From the NCBI RefSeq assembly GCF_002014825.1, contig NZ_MUYU01000026.1, positions 1 through 62,196 on the forward strand: a stretch of 62,196 nucleotides of DNA, read 5' to 3'. Each line of letters opens with the position of its first letter. Position 1 is the first letter of the stretch. Shown here one piece after another: positions 36,764-45,652 of this stretch. The notes under the pieces are model-generated. The model was not told where the DNA came from and did not search any database. It saw nothing but the letters and a program-made list of their open reading frames with translations. The position numbers and the translations under genes were made by a program. The DNA comes from Moraxella pluranimalium. Its GTDB lineage: Bacteria > Pseudomonadota > Gammaproteobacteria > Pseudomonadales > Moraxellaceae.

Positions 36764-37300
36764 ATGACGATTAAACAACCTGCCAACGCCCTAACCGCCA
36801 ATGGTGTCAAAGACATCCCTGTGGCGTCCGAAGGCTTTATTTATAACCATACCATGCTACGAGTCAAAGACCCTGTCAAATCGCTTGAGTTCTATACTGG
36901 CGTGCTTGGCATGACTTTGCTTAAGCATCGCACCTTCCCTGATGCGAAGTTTGATTTGTATTTTCTTGCCAAGCTGACTGAGGATGAGCGTAACAGCTTG
37001 CCAGCAGGCGATGAGCTCAAAGACTTCGTCTCACGCCAACGCAGTATTCTTGAGCTGACGCACAATTATGGCACTGAAGATGATGACAGCTTTAGCTATC
37101 ATGATGGCAATAGCGACCCACGAGGCTTTGGGCATATTTGCTTTAGCGTGCCAAACCTTGCCGATGCAGTGGCGTGGTTTGATGCCAATGGTGTCGAATT
37201 CAAGAAACGCCCCGAAGAAGGCAGTATGAAAGACATCGCCTTTATCAAAGACCCTGATGGCTATTGGGTAGAAATCATTGAGATTAATAACAATCGATAA
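36764..37300 (+). CDS. gloA: lactoylglutathione lyase (glyoxalase I), long type
   Basis: Converts the methylglyoxal-glutathione hemithioacetal to S-lactoylglutathione. 178 residues. NHTMLRVKDPVKSLEFYTGV gives the first metal His, GFGHICFSVPNL the second, and GYWVEIIEIN the Glu. The segment around HDGNSDPRG matches the longer, zinc-type enzymes of eukaryotes and some Pseudomonas proteins, not the ~135-residue nickel type of E. coli. Start ATG 36764 after AGAGGATAAT. Confidence 0.95.
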   Translation: MTIKQPANALTANGVKDIPVASEGFIYNHTMLRVKDPVKSLEFYTGVLGMTLLKHRTFPDAKFDLYFLAKLTEDERNSLPAGDELKDFVSRQRSILELTHNYGTEDDDSFSYHDGNSDPRGFGHICFSVPNLADAVAWFDANGVEFKKRPEEGSMKDIAFIKDPDGYWVEIIEINNNR

Positions 37301-37338
37301 TTACCCGTCTGCGTGATGGCGTTTATCAACTACAAAAA

Positions 37339-37364
37339 ACACCCAATCTGATAAAATTGGGTGT
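37339..37364. terminator. bidirectional hairpin between gloA and tRNA-Arg
   Basis: ACACCCAAT-CTGATAAA-ATTGGGTGT, flanked by A-rich and AT-rich runs, placed between converging genes. Confidence 0.7.
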
Positions 37365-37374
37365 CAATAAAAAA

Positions 37375-37451
37375 TGGCGCACCTAGCGGGAATCGAACCC
37401 ACGACCTTCAGCTTCGGAGGCTGACACTCTATCCAACTGAGCTATAGGTGC
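37375..37451 (-). tRNA. tRNA-Arg (CCG)
   Basis: 77 bases with encoded CCA. On the minus strand the acceptor GCACCTA pairs with TAGGTGC. The D arm AGCTCAGTTGGATAGAGT, anticodon loop CTCCGAA (anticodon CCG), and T arm GTGGGTTCGATTCCCGC are all canonical. It reads CGG codons, which are rare in the neighbouring genes. Confidence 0.97.
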
Positions 37452-37728
37452 AAATGTGATGAATCGGTGGCAAATTCTAGCAAGTTTTTATAAAAATTGC
37501 CATCATTTGCCCAAAATTAATCATAAAAATCGCAAAATACTGCCAATTTTTGACAAATCTTGCTAAATTTTAACAGATTTGATAAAAAACATGGCATTTT
37601 ACCTGCTTTTTCCCTTATAATAGTAGGGAAAATTTTGTATCGTTAGAACAGGGCAACAATCACGATGTTGATGCACTGTTTGACACACCCAGAGCGATGG
37701 CTCAAGGCTATAAAACGAGATGATGACA
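37452..37728. promoter_or_regulatory. divergent gap between tRNA-Arg and the cytochrome gene
   Basis: AT-rich 277 bases. TATAAT at 37616-37621 inside the inverted repeat TTTTCCC...GGGAAAA is the best -10 candidate for the cytochrome gene; its -35 is weak. No ORF is supported. Confidence 0.45.
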
Positions 37729-38358
37729 ATGAAAAAAGCGGTTATGTTATCTGTTGCTACATTGTTGGCGGTTTCAACAATGGCAACCCAAGCACAAGAC
37801 AATGCTGCAAAGCCTGCCGAAGCAACGGCGGCAGCAACTACTGAAGCAGCACCTGCGACAGACGCACAAGCACCAGCAACCGATGCTGCTGCCCCTGCTG
37901 ATGCAGCAGCGACAGACGCTCAGCCTGCAGATGCAGCGCCTGCACCTGCCAAGCCTGCTGAAGAAGCACCAAAGGACTCACCACAAGTGGCAAAATTGGT
38001 GGCGGCATATCCTAAGCTGATTGCTCGCATCGAGCCTGTTGGCAAAGTGTGTTTCTCTGACGAAGAAGATAAATGCGATATCAAAATCGTCTCATTGCCA
38101 CCTGCAGTCGAAGGTCAAGCACGTGATGGCGACGTACTGTACAAAGCTATCTGCTCAACCTGTCATGATGCTGGTCTGATTGGTGCACCAAAAGTTGGCG
38201 ATAAAGGCGCTTGGGCACCACGTATCGGCAAAGGTACAGCCACACTGTACAACAGCGCAATCAATGGCTTTAATGCAATGCCTGCCCGTGGTGGCGCAGA
38301 CATTTCTGACGACGAAGTCAAAAATGCTGTTGACTATATGATTAGCCAATCAAAATAA
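37729..38358 (+). CDS. cytochrome c5-like periplasmic monohaem protein
   Basis: 209 residues. Signal peptide MKKAVMLSVATLLAVSTMATQAQ, then an Ala/Pro/Thr-rich low-complexity linker (about 25-85), then a class I cytochrome c domain. The haem site is AICSTCH, the Met ligand is probably in NAMPARGG, and GAWAPRIGKG is typical of cytochrome c5. Two further cysteines (KVCFSDEEDKCD) before the haem could form a disulfide. It probably carries electrons to a terminal oxidase or reductase. I use the third of three close ATGs (37729), giving MKK and the best spacing. Confidence 0.88.
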   Translation: MKKAVMLSVATLLAVSTMATQAQDNAAKPAEATAAATTEAAPATDAQAPATDAAAPADAAATDAQPADAAPAPAKPAEEAPKDSPQVAKLVAAYPKLIARIEPVGKVCFSDEEDKCDIKIVSLPPAVEGQARDGDVLYKAICSTCHDAGLIGAPKVGDKGAWAPRIGKGTATLYNSAINGFNAMPARGGADISDDEVKNAVDYMISQSK

Positions 38359-38374
38359 TCTGTAGTATTGCACA

Positions 38375-38412
38375 AATCCTAAGCTGCTCTCTTGGGTGGC
38401 TTGGGATTTTTT
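38375..38412 (+). terminator. terminator of the cytochrome gene
   Basis: AATCCTAAGC...GCTTGGGATTTTTT with a 12-14 base loop. Confidence 0.65.
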
Positions 38413-38528
38413 ATTTGTCAAAATCTTGGACAAAATCTTGTACAAAAGCTTGGGAATGATGGTTGTTTTGCTTGAAAAATCACCCCAAGCCATCATCTAG
38501 TTAGCACAACTGATTGCTCGAGAAAATT

Positions 38529-39488
38529 ATGAATACGACCACCGAAGTCCCTGCGCTCAAAATCAGCGGACTGACCAAGACTTATAATAACGGCTTTACT
38601 GCACTCAAGGGGATTGATTTGACCGTGCCACAGGGCGGTTTTTTTGCGCTACTTGGGCCAAATGGCGCAGGCAAATCCACGACCATCGGTATCGTCAGCT
38701 CCCTATTTCGTCCGACGGCGGGCACGGTTGAGATTTTTGGGGTGGATTTGTTCAAAGAACCTGTCAAAGCCAAACAATTTTTGGGCGTCGTCCCCCAAGA
38801 GTTTAACTTTATGCAGTTTGAAAATGTCCAAGATATCCTGATTAATCAAGCAGGGTATTTTGGTATCCCTGCCCGTGATGCTCGCCCCCGTGCCGAAAAA
38901 TTGCTCAAAGCATTGGGATTATGGGACAAAAAAGACACCAAAGCCCGTATGCTCTCCGGTGGGATGAAGCGCCGATTGATGATTGCTCGGGCTTTGATGC
39001 ATAAGCCAAGACTGCTTATCTTAGATGAGCCGACCGCAGGCGTGGATATTGAGCTGCGCCGTTCGATGTGGGAATTTATGGAATACATCAACCAAGAAGA
39101 GCAGACCACCATCATTCTGACCACGCACTATCTTGAAGAAGCCGAACAGCTGTGCAAGCACATCGCCATCCTAGATAAGGGCGAGATTCGCATCAATACC
39201 GATATGAAAAGCCTGTTGGCAAGTCTTGATATCGAAAGCTTTATTTTGGATTTTGCTAAGCCGTTTGATGGTCAGATTACACTTAGTAATGTCGTCAAAT
39301 TCCAACAAATCGATGAATACAGCCTTGAAGTGACACTCAAAAAAGGCGAAAGCCTAAACGATGTCTTTGCTCAGCTATCGACCCAAGGCGTGCAGATTGC
39401 CAGTATGCGTAATAAATCCAATCGCCTAGAAGAGCTGTTTATGAGCTTGGTTGAGAATAACTTGACCGAAAAACTCTCCAATGACTAA
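38529..39488 (+). CDS. ABC transporter ATP-binding protein, YadG-like
   Basis: 319 residues. Walker A GPNGAGKSTTIGIV, Q-loop VPQEFNFM, signature LSGGMKRRLMIARAL, Walker B LLILDEPTAGVD, and the H-loop TTHYLEEAEQ. A ~90-residue C-terminal extension follows the ATPase core. The adjacent permease is ABC-2 type, so together they form an exporter like E. coli YadGH, substrate unknown. Start ATG 38529; an in-frame TTG five codons upstream is less likely. 21 bases before the permease gene. Confidence 0.93.
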   Translation: MNTTTEVPALKISGLTKTYNNGFTALKGIDLTVPQGGFFALLGPNGAGKSTTIGIVSSLFRPTAGTVEIFGVDLFKEPVKAKQFLGVVPQEFNFMQFENVQDILINQAGYFGIPARDARPRAEKLLKALGLWDKKDTKARMLSGGMKRRLMIARALMHKPRLLILDEPTAGVDIELRRSMWEFMEYINQEEQTTIILTTHYLEEAEQLCKHIAILDKGEIRINTDMKSLLASLDIESFILDFAKPFDGQITLSNVVKFQQIDEYSLEVTLKKGESLNDVFAQLSTQGVQIASMRNKSNRLEELFMSLVENNLTEKLSND

Positions 39489-39509
39489 CAATAATAACAA
39501 GAGTATCTT

Positions 39510-40283
39510 ATGAATTTTGGCAAGCAGTGGGTGGCATTCACCACCATTTTAATCAAAGAAATCAAGCGTATTTTGCGTATTTGGCCACAGACGCTATTAC
39601 CGCCTGTCATCACGATGACGCTGTATTTTGTGATTTTTGGGCAGATGATTGGCAGTCGTGTCGGTGAGATGGGTGGGGTGAGCTATATGCAGTTCATCGT
39701 GCCGGGTCTGATTATGATGGCGGTGATTACCAATAGCTACTCCAATGTGGTGTCGAGCTTTTTTAGTATGAAATTTCAAGGCAGTATCGAAGAGCTGCTG
39801 GTCTCGCCGGTGTCCAAGCATACGATTTTGTTCGGTTATGTGGCAGGCGGTGTGTTTCGTGGGCTTGCCATTGCGCTGATTGTTACCATTGTGGCGTTGT
39901 TCTTTACCAAGCTTGGTATCACGCATTTGGGTGTGATGCTGACGACTATTGTCGGTACATCGGTGCTGTTTAGTTTGGGCGGTCTGATTAATGCGGTGTT
40001 TGCTCGCTCGTTTGATGATATTTCCATCATTCCAAGCTTTGTACTGACGCCATTGACTTATCTTGGCGGGGTGTTTTATTCTTTGGAAAATTTGTCAGGA
40101 TTTTGGCAGACTTTATCGCTACTAAACCCCATTGTCTATATGGTTAATGCCTTTCGCTATGGCATCTTGGGCTATTCTGATGTTAATGTTTGGTGGTCGT
40201 TGGTGGCGATTTTGGGCTTTTGTGTGGTGCTGTATGCGGTGTCGTATCGCTTACTTGCCAATGGCTCAAGACTGCGCCTGTAA
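39510..40283 (+). CDS. ABC-2 type transporter permease, YadH-like
   Basis: 257 residues, about six membrane helices. IMMAVITNSYSNVVSSFFSM and FQGSIEELLVSPVSKH are characteristic of the ABC2 membrane domain, and LTPLTYLGGVFYSLENLSGF follows near the C-terminus. Forms an exporter with the ATPase encoded 21 bases upstream. Start ATG 39510 after AAGAGTATCTT. Substrate unknown. Confidence 0.93.
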   Translation: MNFGKQWVAFTTILIKEIKRILRIWPQTLLPPVITMTLYFVIFGQMIGSRVGEMGGVSYMQFIVPGLIMMAVITNSYSNVVSSFFSMKFQGSIEELLVSPVSKHTILFGYVAGGVFRGLAIALIVTIVALFFTKLGITHLGVMLTTIVGTSVLFSLGGLINAVFARSFDDISIIPSFVLTPLTYLGGVFYSLENLSGFWQTLSLLNPIVYMVNAFRYGILGYSDVNVWWSLVAILGFCVVLYAVSYRLLANGSRLRL

Positions 40284-40359
40284 TGATGGATAAATCAGAC
40301 GGCTAATTGAGCATATTTATTATATTTGATAACCAGTCAATAAAGATTAAGAGATAATT

Positions 40360-41202
40360 ATGAGTATTCACGGTGTACTGGGCGAGAGTACCAGCTATCC
40401 CCAAAGTTATGATAACAGTATGCTATTTGCCATCAGCCGTACGCTTGGGCGAGATGAGATTTTGGCGAAGTCGGGCGTATCAGCAGAGCATCTGGTGGCA
40501 GGTGTCGATGTGTGGCAGGCGTTTGAGCTGTCATGGCTAAACCCACAAGGCATCTCAAAAGTCGCCATCGCTCGCATTCATATCCCTGCTGACTCGCCAA
40601 ATATCGTCGAATCCAAGTCGCTCAAGCTGTACCTAAACAGTCTGAATTTCACCCAGTTTGATGATGTGGCGGCGGTCAAGCAGACCATTGAGCGTGATTT
40701 GACGGCGTGCGTGGGGGCGACGGTCACAGTTGAGATTGGTGCGCTAGATGGTACTGATTTTGCGGTGGTCGCACCGATGGGTGAGTGTATCGATACCGTG
40801 CTTGATGGGGGTGATGGACTCGCTGTGGTCGATGATGTGGATGCGTCGCTACTTGGCACGGCAGATGATGGCGTGATGCAGACCTATCAATTTCACACCA
40901 ACTTACTACGCTCCAACTGCCCTGTGACCAATCAGCCAGACTGGGGCACGCTGTTGGTATCCATCACGACCGCCAAGCAGGTAGAGTATGCTAAGGTATT
41001 GGCTTATGTGCTGAGCTTTCGTAAGCATAATGGCTTTCATGAGCAGTGTGTTGAGCAGATTTTTGCTGACCTATTGACCGTCTATGCACCGACAAGTCTG
41101 ATGGTACAAGCCAACTACACTCGCCGTGGTGGGATTGACATCAATCCTGTGCGTGTGCTGAATCATCCTGTGCCAAATATCGGGCGATTGGTGCGTCAGT
41201 AA
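40360..41202 (+). CDS. queF: NADPH-dependent 7-cyano-7-deazaguanine reductase
   Basis: Reduces preQ0 to preQ1 in queuosine biosynthesis. 280 residues, the two-domain (long) QueF form. The active-site Cys lies in SNCPVTNQPDWGTLLV, followed by YVLSFRKHNGFHEQCVEQIF, both family signatures; the N-terminal tandem domain carries ESKSLKLYLNS. Start ATG 40360 after AAGAGATAATT. Apparently monocistronic. No other queuosine gene is in the window. Confidence 0.95.
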   Translation: MSIHGVLGESTSYPQSYDNSMLFAISRTLGRDEILAKSGVSAEHLVAGVDVWQAFELSWLNPQGISKVAIARIHIPADSPNIVESKSLKLYLNSLNFTQFDDVAAVKQTIERDLTACVGATVTVEIGALDGTDFAVVAPMGECIDTVLDGGDGLAVVDDVDASLLGTADDGVMQTYQFHTNLLRSNCPVTNQPDWGTLLVSITTAKQVEYAKVLAYVLSFRKHNGFHEQCVEQIFADLLTVYAPTSLMVQANYTRRGGIDINPVRVLNHPVPNIGRLVRQ

Positions 41203-41242
41203 AGTCAAAATTTTCGTACCAAAACAGGCGTGGGGTGTATAA

Positions 41243-41270
41243 CGCACCATCAAAAATCAAATTGATGGTG
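41243..41270. terminator. hairpin between queF and the interrupted gene
   Basis: GCACCATCAA-AAATCAAA-TTGATGGTGC, a perfect 10-base stem. GCACCATCAAA recurs at 41833-41843 on the other side of the pseudogene. Confidence 0.55.
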
Positions 41271-41284
41271 CGCACCGTACACCA

Positions 41285-41767
41285 TTAAAACTCTTCATAA
41301 AAAGTCAGGCATAATCCCTGCTCTCCATACATATCTTCTTCTAAAATAAAATGAAAAGACCTGTTTGGAAACAGTTCCTTTAACCGTCTATCCCAAAAAT
41401 AATGAATAATTTTAGCAAATTCATCAAACAAAATATCGTTATCAAGTGCCTGTGAACTTGCCAGTAAATAAAAGCTACCCAACTCAAACATATTGGTATA
41501 TTTTTGAATATCAGACTCACTCAAGCCAGCTATTTTTTGAGCTAAACTAAAATCTGGCTTAAACTCTTTATCGTAAGCAATATTGGCACTAAGATAAATT
41601 CTGTCATTTTATTCTATAAATTCGGGTGCAAACAGTCCAGCGCAGGCAATTAAAGATTCTAGATTGACATAGTTGGCAGCATAGTTGCTAAAATCTGTTA
41701 AGCATGGGTCACAGTCTGGATATTCTTTTAATAGATTAACATCTACCAAACTGTTATAAATCTTCAT
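41285..41767 (-). pseudogene. unknown protein gene interrupted by an in-frame stop
   Basis: From ATG 41767 one frame reads 52 codons (MKIYNSLVDVNLLKEYPD...FAPEFIE), meets TAA at 41609-41611, and continues in the same frame for 107 codons (NDRIYLSANIAYDKEF...LTFYEEF) to a stop at 41285. The two parts look like one ~160-residue cytoplasmic protein with acidic, aromatic-rich composition, similar in style to small immunity-like proteins, but I do not recognise the family. A single base change would restore it. The downstream part alone could start only at alternative codons. GCACCATCAA sequences lie on both sides. Confidence 0.6.
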
Positions 41768-41869
41768 AACCATTCCCCTAATTTAATCTAAAGTAACGAA
41801 AAATTTTCATAGTCCAATAGGATATATACCACGCACCATCAAACAGCCAATAGATATTGTACCAAAAAA

Positions 41870-41908
41870 CACCCCAAAAGCTGGCAGTTAAGTCCAGCTT
41901 TTGGGGTG
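41870..41908 (-). terminator. rho-independent terminator of proS
   Basis: Perfect 15-base stem CACCCCAAAAGCTGG / CCAGCTTTTGGGGTG with a 9-base loop; on the minus strand it is followed by TTTTTT. It shares the core CCCCAAAAG with the ppk2 terminator. Confidence 0.85.
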
Positions 41909-41944
41909 TGGTTGATGGGGTTTTTACCCAAATCAGCTTAGCGA

Positions 41945-43663
41945 TTAGAATTTTGCCAAGACTTCTTCAAGGTCTAGCATGACTTTTTCGCCATTGGCAC
42001 GATTGACATATTCGTATTTGCCTTCGGCAAGATTGCGTTCAGAGACGACGATACGATGTGGGATACCGATGAGCTCAAGGTCGGCAAATTTCACCCCTGG
42101 ACGCTCATCACGGTCATCTAGCAGTACATTGATGCCACGAGATTTGAGCGTTTGGTATAGCTCTTCGGCTTTTTGTTCGGCGACGCCATCTTTTGATTTC
42201 ATCGGTACGATAGCGACATAAAACGGTGCGATGCTGTCGGCTTTGTCCTGTGGCTCTGCCCAGATGATGCCATTGTCATCATGGTTTTGTTCGATGGCGG
42301 CGGCGATGATACGGCTGACGCCAATGCCATAACAGCCCATCATCAAGGTAACAGGTTTGCCTTCTTTGCCCAGTACTGAGCAGTTTAGGGCTTTTGAATA
42401 TTTATCACCCAGCTGGAAAATATGACCCACTTCGATACCACGCTTGATCGATAGCACGCCTTTGCCATCTGGTGATGGATCGCCATCGACGACATTGCGG
42501 ATATCGACGACTTCGGTGATGGCAGCGTCACGCTCCCAGTTCATGCCGGTGGTGTGCTTGTGCTCGACATTTGCACCACTGACGAAATCAGATAAGGCGG
42601 CAGCGGCACGATCGACATAGACAGGAATGGTAAGATCCACGCTGATGTAGCCTTTAATCAGACCTGCGGCTTTGATTTCGTCTTCGGTTGCCATTGTCAG
42701 CGGTGCATGAACGGCGGCGATTTTTTCGGCTTTGATTTCGTTCAATGTGTGATCGCCGCGCAGCACCAGTGCCACAAGCTTTGGTGCATCAGGGTTGTCT
42801 TCGCTATGTGCACCTTTGACAATCAAGGTCTTGACCGTCTGAGTTAGTGCGATGCCCAAATGCTCTGCTACTGCTTCACAAGTTGGCATATTTGGCGTAT
42901 CGACATCTTGGCGTGCTTGGCTTGGTGCTTGGCGGACATCGGTGCAGATGGCTTCGGCAAGCTCGACATTGGCAGCGTAGTCCGATTCGCTTGAGAATGC
43001 GATATCATCTTCACCACTGTCTGCTAGCACATGAAACTCATGCGATGCAAAGCCACCGATAGAGCCTGTATCTGCCTGTACCGCACGGAAATTTAGCCCA
43101 AGACGACTAAACACACGGCTATAGGCATCGTACATATCTTGATAAGTCTGGGCAAGCGACTCTTTGTCAATGTGGAAAGAATACGCATCTTTCATGGTAA
43201 ATTCACGAGCACGCATCACCCCAAAGCGTGGGCGAATCTCATCACGGAATTTGGTCTGCACTTGATAAAAAGTAACCGGTAGTTGTTTGTAGCTCTTAAG
43301 CTCATTACGAGCGATGTCGGTGATGACTTCTTCGTGCGTCGGGCCAAGCACAAAATCACGCTGATGACGGTCCTTAAAGCGTAATAGCTCTGCGCCATAA
43401 TCTTCCCAGCGGCCAGACTCATGCCACAGCTCACCCGGCTGTGTGACGGTCATAAGCAACTCTTGGCTACCGATGCCGTCCATCTCTTCACGCACGATAC
43501 GCTCCACACGCTTAAGCACTCTTAGACCCATTGGCATCCATACATACAGACCTGATGCAAGCTTACGAATCAGACCGGCACGCACCATCAGCTGACTTGA
43601 GACGATGTCGGCATCGTTTGGCGTTTCTTTTAATGTGGCGAATAAAAATTGACTGGCTTTCAT
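41945..43663 (-). CDS. proS: prolyl-tRNA synthetase
   Basis: Class II synthetase charging tRNA-Pro. 572 residues, the bacterial type with a YbaK-like editing domain inserted between motifs 2 and 3 (about 225-390). [20 protein letters not shown] precedes motif 1, [21 protein letters not shown] is motif 2, and [19 protein letters not shown] is motif 3. The anticodon-binding domain is at the C-terminus (about 470-572). Start ATG 43663 with AAGGTTAGCC upstream. Transcribed alone, against its neighbours. Confidence 0.98.
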   Translation of the reverse strand: MKASQFLFATLKETPNDADIVSSQLMVRAGLIRKLASGLYVWMPMGLRVLKRVERIVREEMDGIGSQELLMTVTQPGELWHESGRWEDYGAELLRFKDRHQRDFVLGPTHEEVITDIARNELKSYKQLPVTFYQVQTKFRDEIRPRFGVMRAREFTMKDAYSFHIDKESLAQTYQDMYDAYSRVFSRLGLNFRAVQADTGSIGGFASHEFHVLADSGEDDIAFSSESDYAANVELAEAICTDVRQAPSQARQDVDTPNMPTCEAVAEHLGIALTQTVKTLIVKGAHSEDNPDAPKLVALVLRGDHTLNEIKAEKIAAVHAPLTMATEDEIKAAGLIKGYISVDLTIPVYVDRAAAALSDFVSGANVEHKHTTGMNWERDAAITEVVDIRNVVDGDPSPDGKGVLSIKRGIEVGHIFQLGDKYSKALNCSVLGKEGKPVTLMMGCYGIGVSRIIAAAIEQNHDDNGIIWAEPQDKADSIAPFYVAIVPMKSKDGVAEQKAEELYQTLKSRGINVLLDDRDERPGVKFADLELIGIPHRIVVSERNLAEGKYEYVNRANGEKVMLDLEEVLAKF

Positions 43664-43845
43664 GGCTAACCTTATAAAATCTAATGATAATTAGTAAATA
43701 TGGTAAATAATAAAATTTACAAAAGATAACCTGTCTATCTTACGGCAAAAAATGCCATTTATGCAACTAAATTTCCGCAATTTTTACACAATTTGTCAGG
43801 CTTTTGTGGTATTTTAATCTTAAACGATTGATTGGGTGAATACTG

Positions 43846-44514
43846 ATGAAAATTTCCCAAAACAGACAAGTAGTCAATGCACTATTTTCTGTGGTGTTTG
43901 TGATGGTCTTGGTGGCAGTGCTTGCAATGGCAGGCTTTTGGCTGATGAATAAATCGGACAACTATGTCAGCACCATTACCAAAGACGGCATCGTCACCGA
44001 AATCCAAACGCTGTCACGACTACAGACGGTCGCTTATAGCGTCGATACCATCGTGACGGCGGACAAGGCAGGCACTTGGCAAAATCTGTGGCAGGATAAG
44101 CAAAAAGGGCTATTCATCATCAAAGGGCGAGTGCTGGCAGGTGTGGATTTGAGCGGTATCAGCGCCGAGATGGTGCAGCTTAGCCAAACCAAGAATGACA
44201 AAGGCGAGACGGTGGATGTGGTGCATATCACGCTACCGCCATCGCAGGTGTTTGAAGTGTTTTTGGATGACATCGAAGTCTATGACTGGCAAACAGGACT
44301 ATTTGGCACGGTGGCAGGCGACCCCAAGCTATTTGCCCAAGTGCAGGCTGATGCCAAAGCAGAAGTGCTCGCCAAAGCCTGTCAAGGTGATGTGCTAAAT
44401 CTTGCGATGACGAGTGCCGCCGAACAAATCAAGGGCTTATTTATGCTGACAGGCAGTGTGGTCGAAGTCACAACACAGGGCACAGGGGCGTGTCAGCTTG
44501 TCGCCAAACCATGA
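43846..44514 (+). CDS. DUF4230 membrane-anchored protein
   Basis: 222 residues. An N-terminal membrane helix (about 12-34) is followed by a periplasmic domain with the DUF4230 pattern: VTEIQTLSRLQTVAYSVDTIV, then GRVLAGVDLSGI, then VHITLPPSQVFEVFLDD. The molecular function of this family is unknown to me. Start ATG 43846 with weak spacing from any ribosome binding site. trpF follows 74 bases downstream. Confidence 0.75.
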   Translation: MKISQNRQVVNALFSVVFVMVLVAVLAMAGFWLMNKSDNYVSTITKDGIVTEIQTLSRLQTVAYSVDTIVTADKAGTWQNLWQDKQKGLFIIKGRVLAGVDLSGISAEMVQLSQTKNDKGETVDVVHITLPPSQVFEVFLDDIEVYDWQTGLFGTVAGDPKLFAQVQADAKAEVLAKACQGDVLNLAMTSAAEQIKGLFMLTGSVVEVTTQGTGACQLVAKP

Positions 44515-44588
44515 ATAATCAGCCATCAACCGTGCTAAGTTGAGTTGATATTCTTAATTAATTAATAAAATAAACCTAAGTAAGATTT

Positions 44589-45224
44589 ATGAAAAAAATC
44601 AAATACTGCGGACTGACCCGCAGCGAAGATATTCAGCAAGCGGTGGCGCTTGGCGTTGATGCCATTGGCCTGGTCTTTTATCCGCCAAGCCCTAGAGCGG
44701 TGAGCATTGAGCAGGCAAGACAGCTTGTGGCGCATATTCCTGCCTTTGTCAGCACGGTGGCGCTCGTGGTGAATATCAGCGATAATGCGCTACAGGATAT
44801 TGCCAAGTCGGTGGCGTTTGATGTCATTCAGTTTCATGGTGATGAGTCGCCCGATGAGTGCAGACGACAAGCCATGCTTATCAATAAACGCTGGATAAAG
44901 GCACTGCGTATCGATGCCACACGCCATACGCCTGCGAGTATCACATCACTGATTGCGAAGTATCAGATGGCAGGGGCAAGCTCGATTTTGCTTGATGCCT
45001 ATCATGCCGATAAATTTGGCGGTACGGGCGAGCGATTTGACTGGTCGCTGATTCCTGCTGATTCGCCTTTGCCGATTATCCTAGCAGGGGGTTTGACACC
45101 AGATAATGTCGCCATGACGGTAAATTTGCCCATCTATGCACTTGATGTCAGCGGTGGTATTGAATCTGCCAAGGGTATTAAAGATGCGGATAAGATGGCA
45201 AAGTTTGCAAAAAATATCAAATAA
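44589..45224 (+). CDS. trpF: phosphoribosylanthranilate isomerase
   Basis: TIM-barrel enzyme for the Amadori rearrangement in tryptophan synthesis. 211 residues. KYCGLTRSEDIQQAV carries the catalytic Cys, VDAIGLVFYPPSPRAV and VIQFHGDE follow, and GGLTPDNV with ALDVSGGIES bind phosphate. Monofunctional (fused to trpC in E. coli). Start ATG 44589 after AAGTAAGATTT. It is separated from trpB by about 2 kb that holds a degraded ORF, a TSUP permease and an SDR gene. Confidence 0.96.
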   Translation: MKKIKYCGLTRSEDIQQAVALGVDAIGLVFYPPSPRAVSIEQARQLVAHIPAFVSTVALVVNISDNALQDIAKSVAFDVIQFHGDESPDECRRQAMLINKRWIKALRIDATRHTPASITSLIAKYQMAGASSILLDAYHADKFGGTGERFDWSLIPADSPLPIILAGGLTPDNVAMTVNLPIYALDVSGGIESAKGIKDADKMAKFAKNIK

Positions 45225-45309
45225 TTTTTAAAAAATGACTTGCACTTTGGTTGTGTATTCGTTATTATCTAGCTTTCATTTTATAGATTTATTAATAAGG
45301 TTATCGCTC

Positions 45310-45622
45310 ATGAATTGCCATCAGCACCATCAAACTCAAGCTTTCTGCATGGTCAGAGAGTATCTTTGGTGACGCTTGCTTTCACGATAATCGCATATCT
45401 TTTAACACACCCCTTCGCATTTCTCAATTTTACCAGTCAGTTGATTGCATAAAGTCCGTTTTGCTTTGTGCGGATTCTGATTGTCCAAAAATCCATACGC
45501 AGTACGATAGTCAAGATTTGGCTAATGTTATCACTATTCACATCGGTATTTTGCCAAAACAACATGGCACAAATCGATGGCAACATAATTCCACTATAAA
45601 ATTTGACACATTATCAAGTTAA
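45310..45622 (+). pseudogene. probable frameshifted small gene, unknown
   Basis: An ATG at 45310, 9 bases after AAGG, opens MNCHQHHQTQAFCMVREYLW and ends at TGA 45370. A different frame is open from 45314 to the stop at 45620-45622 for 102 codons without any ATG (including SIFGDACFHDNRISFNTPL and VLLCADSDCPKIHTQYD). One frameshift would join them into a ~105-residue, Cys/His-rich protein. I do not recognise it. Alternatively both ORFs are chance. The remainder of the 428-base gap shows no other structure. Confidence 0.35.
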
Positions 45623-45652
45623 TGAATTTTTTTAATTTTATAAGGAGCAATT

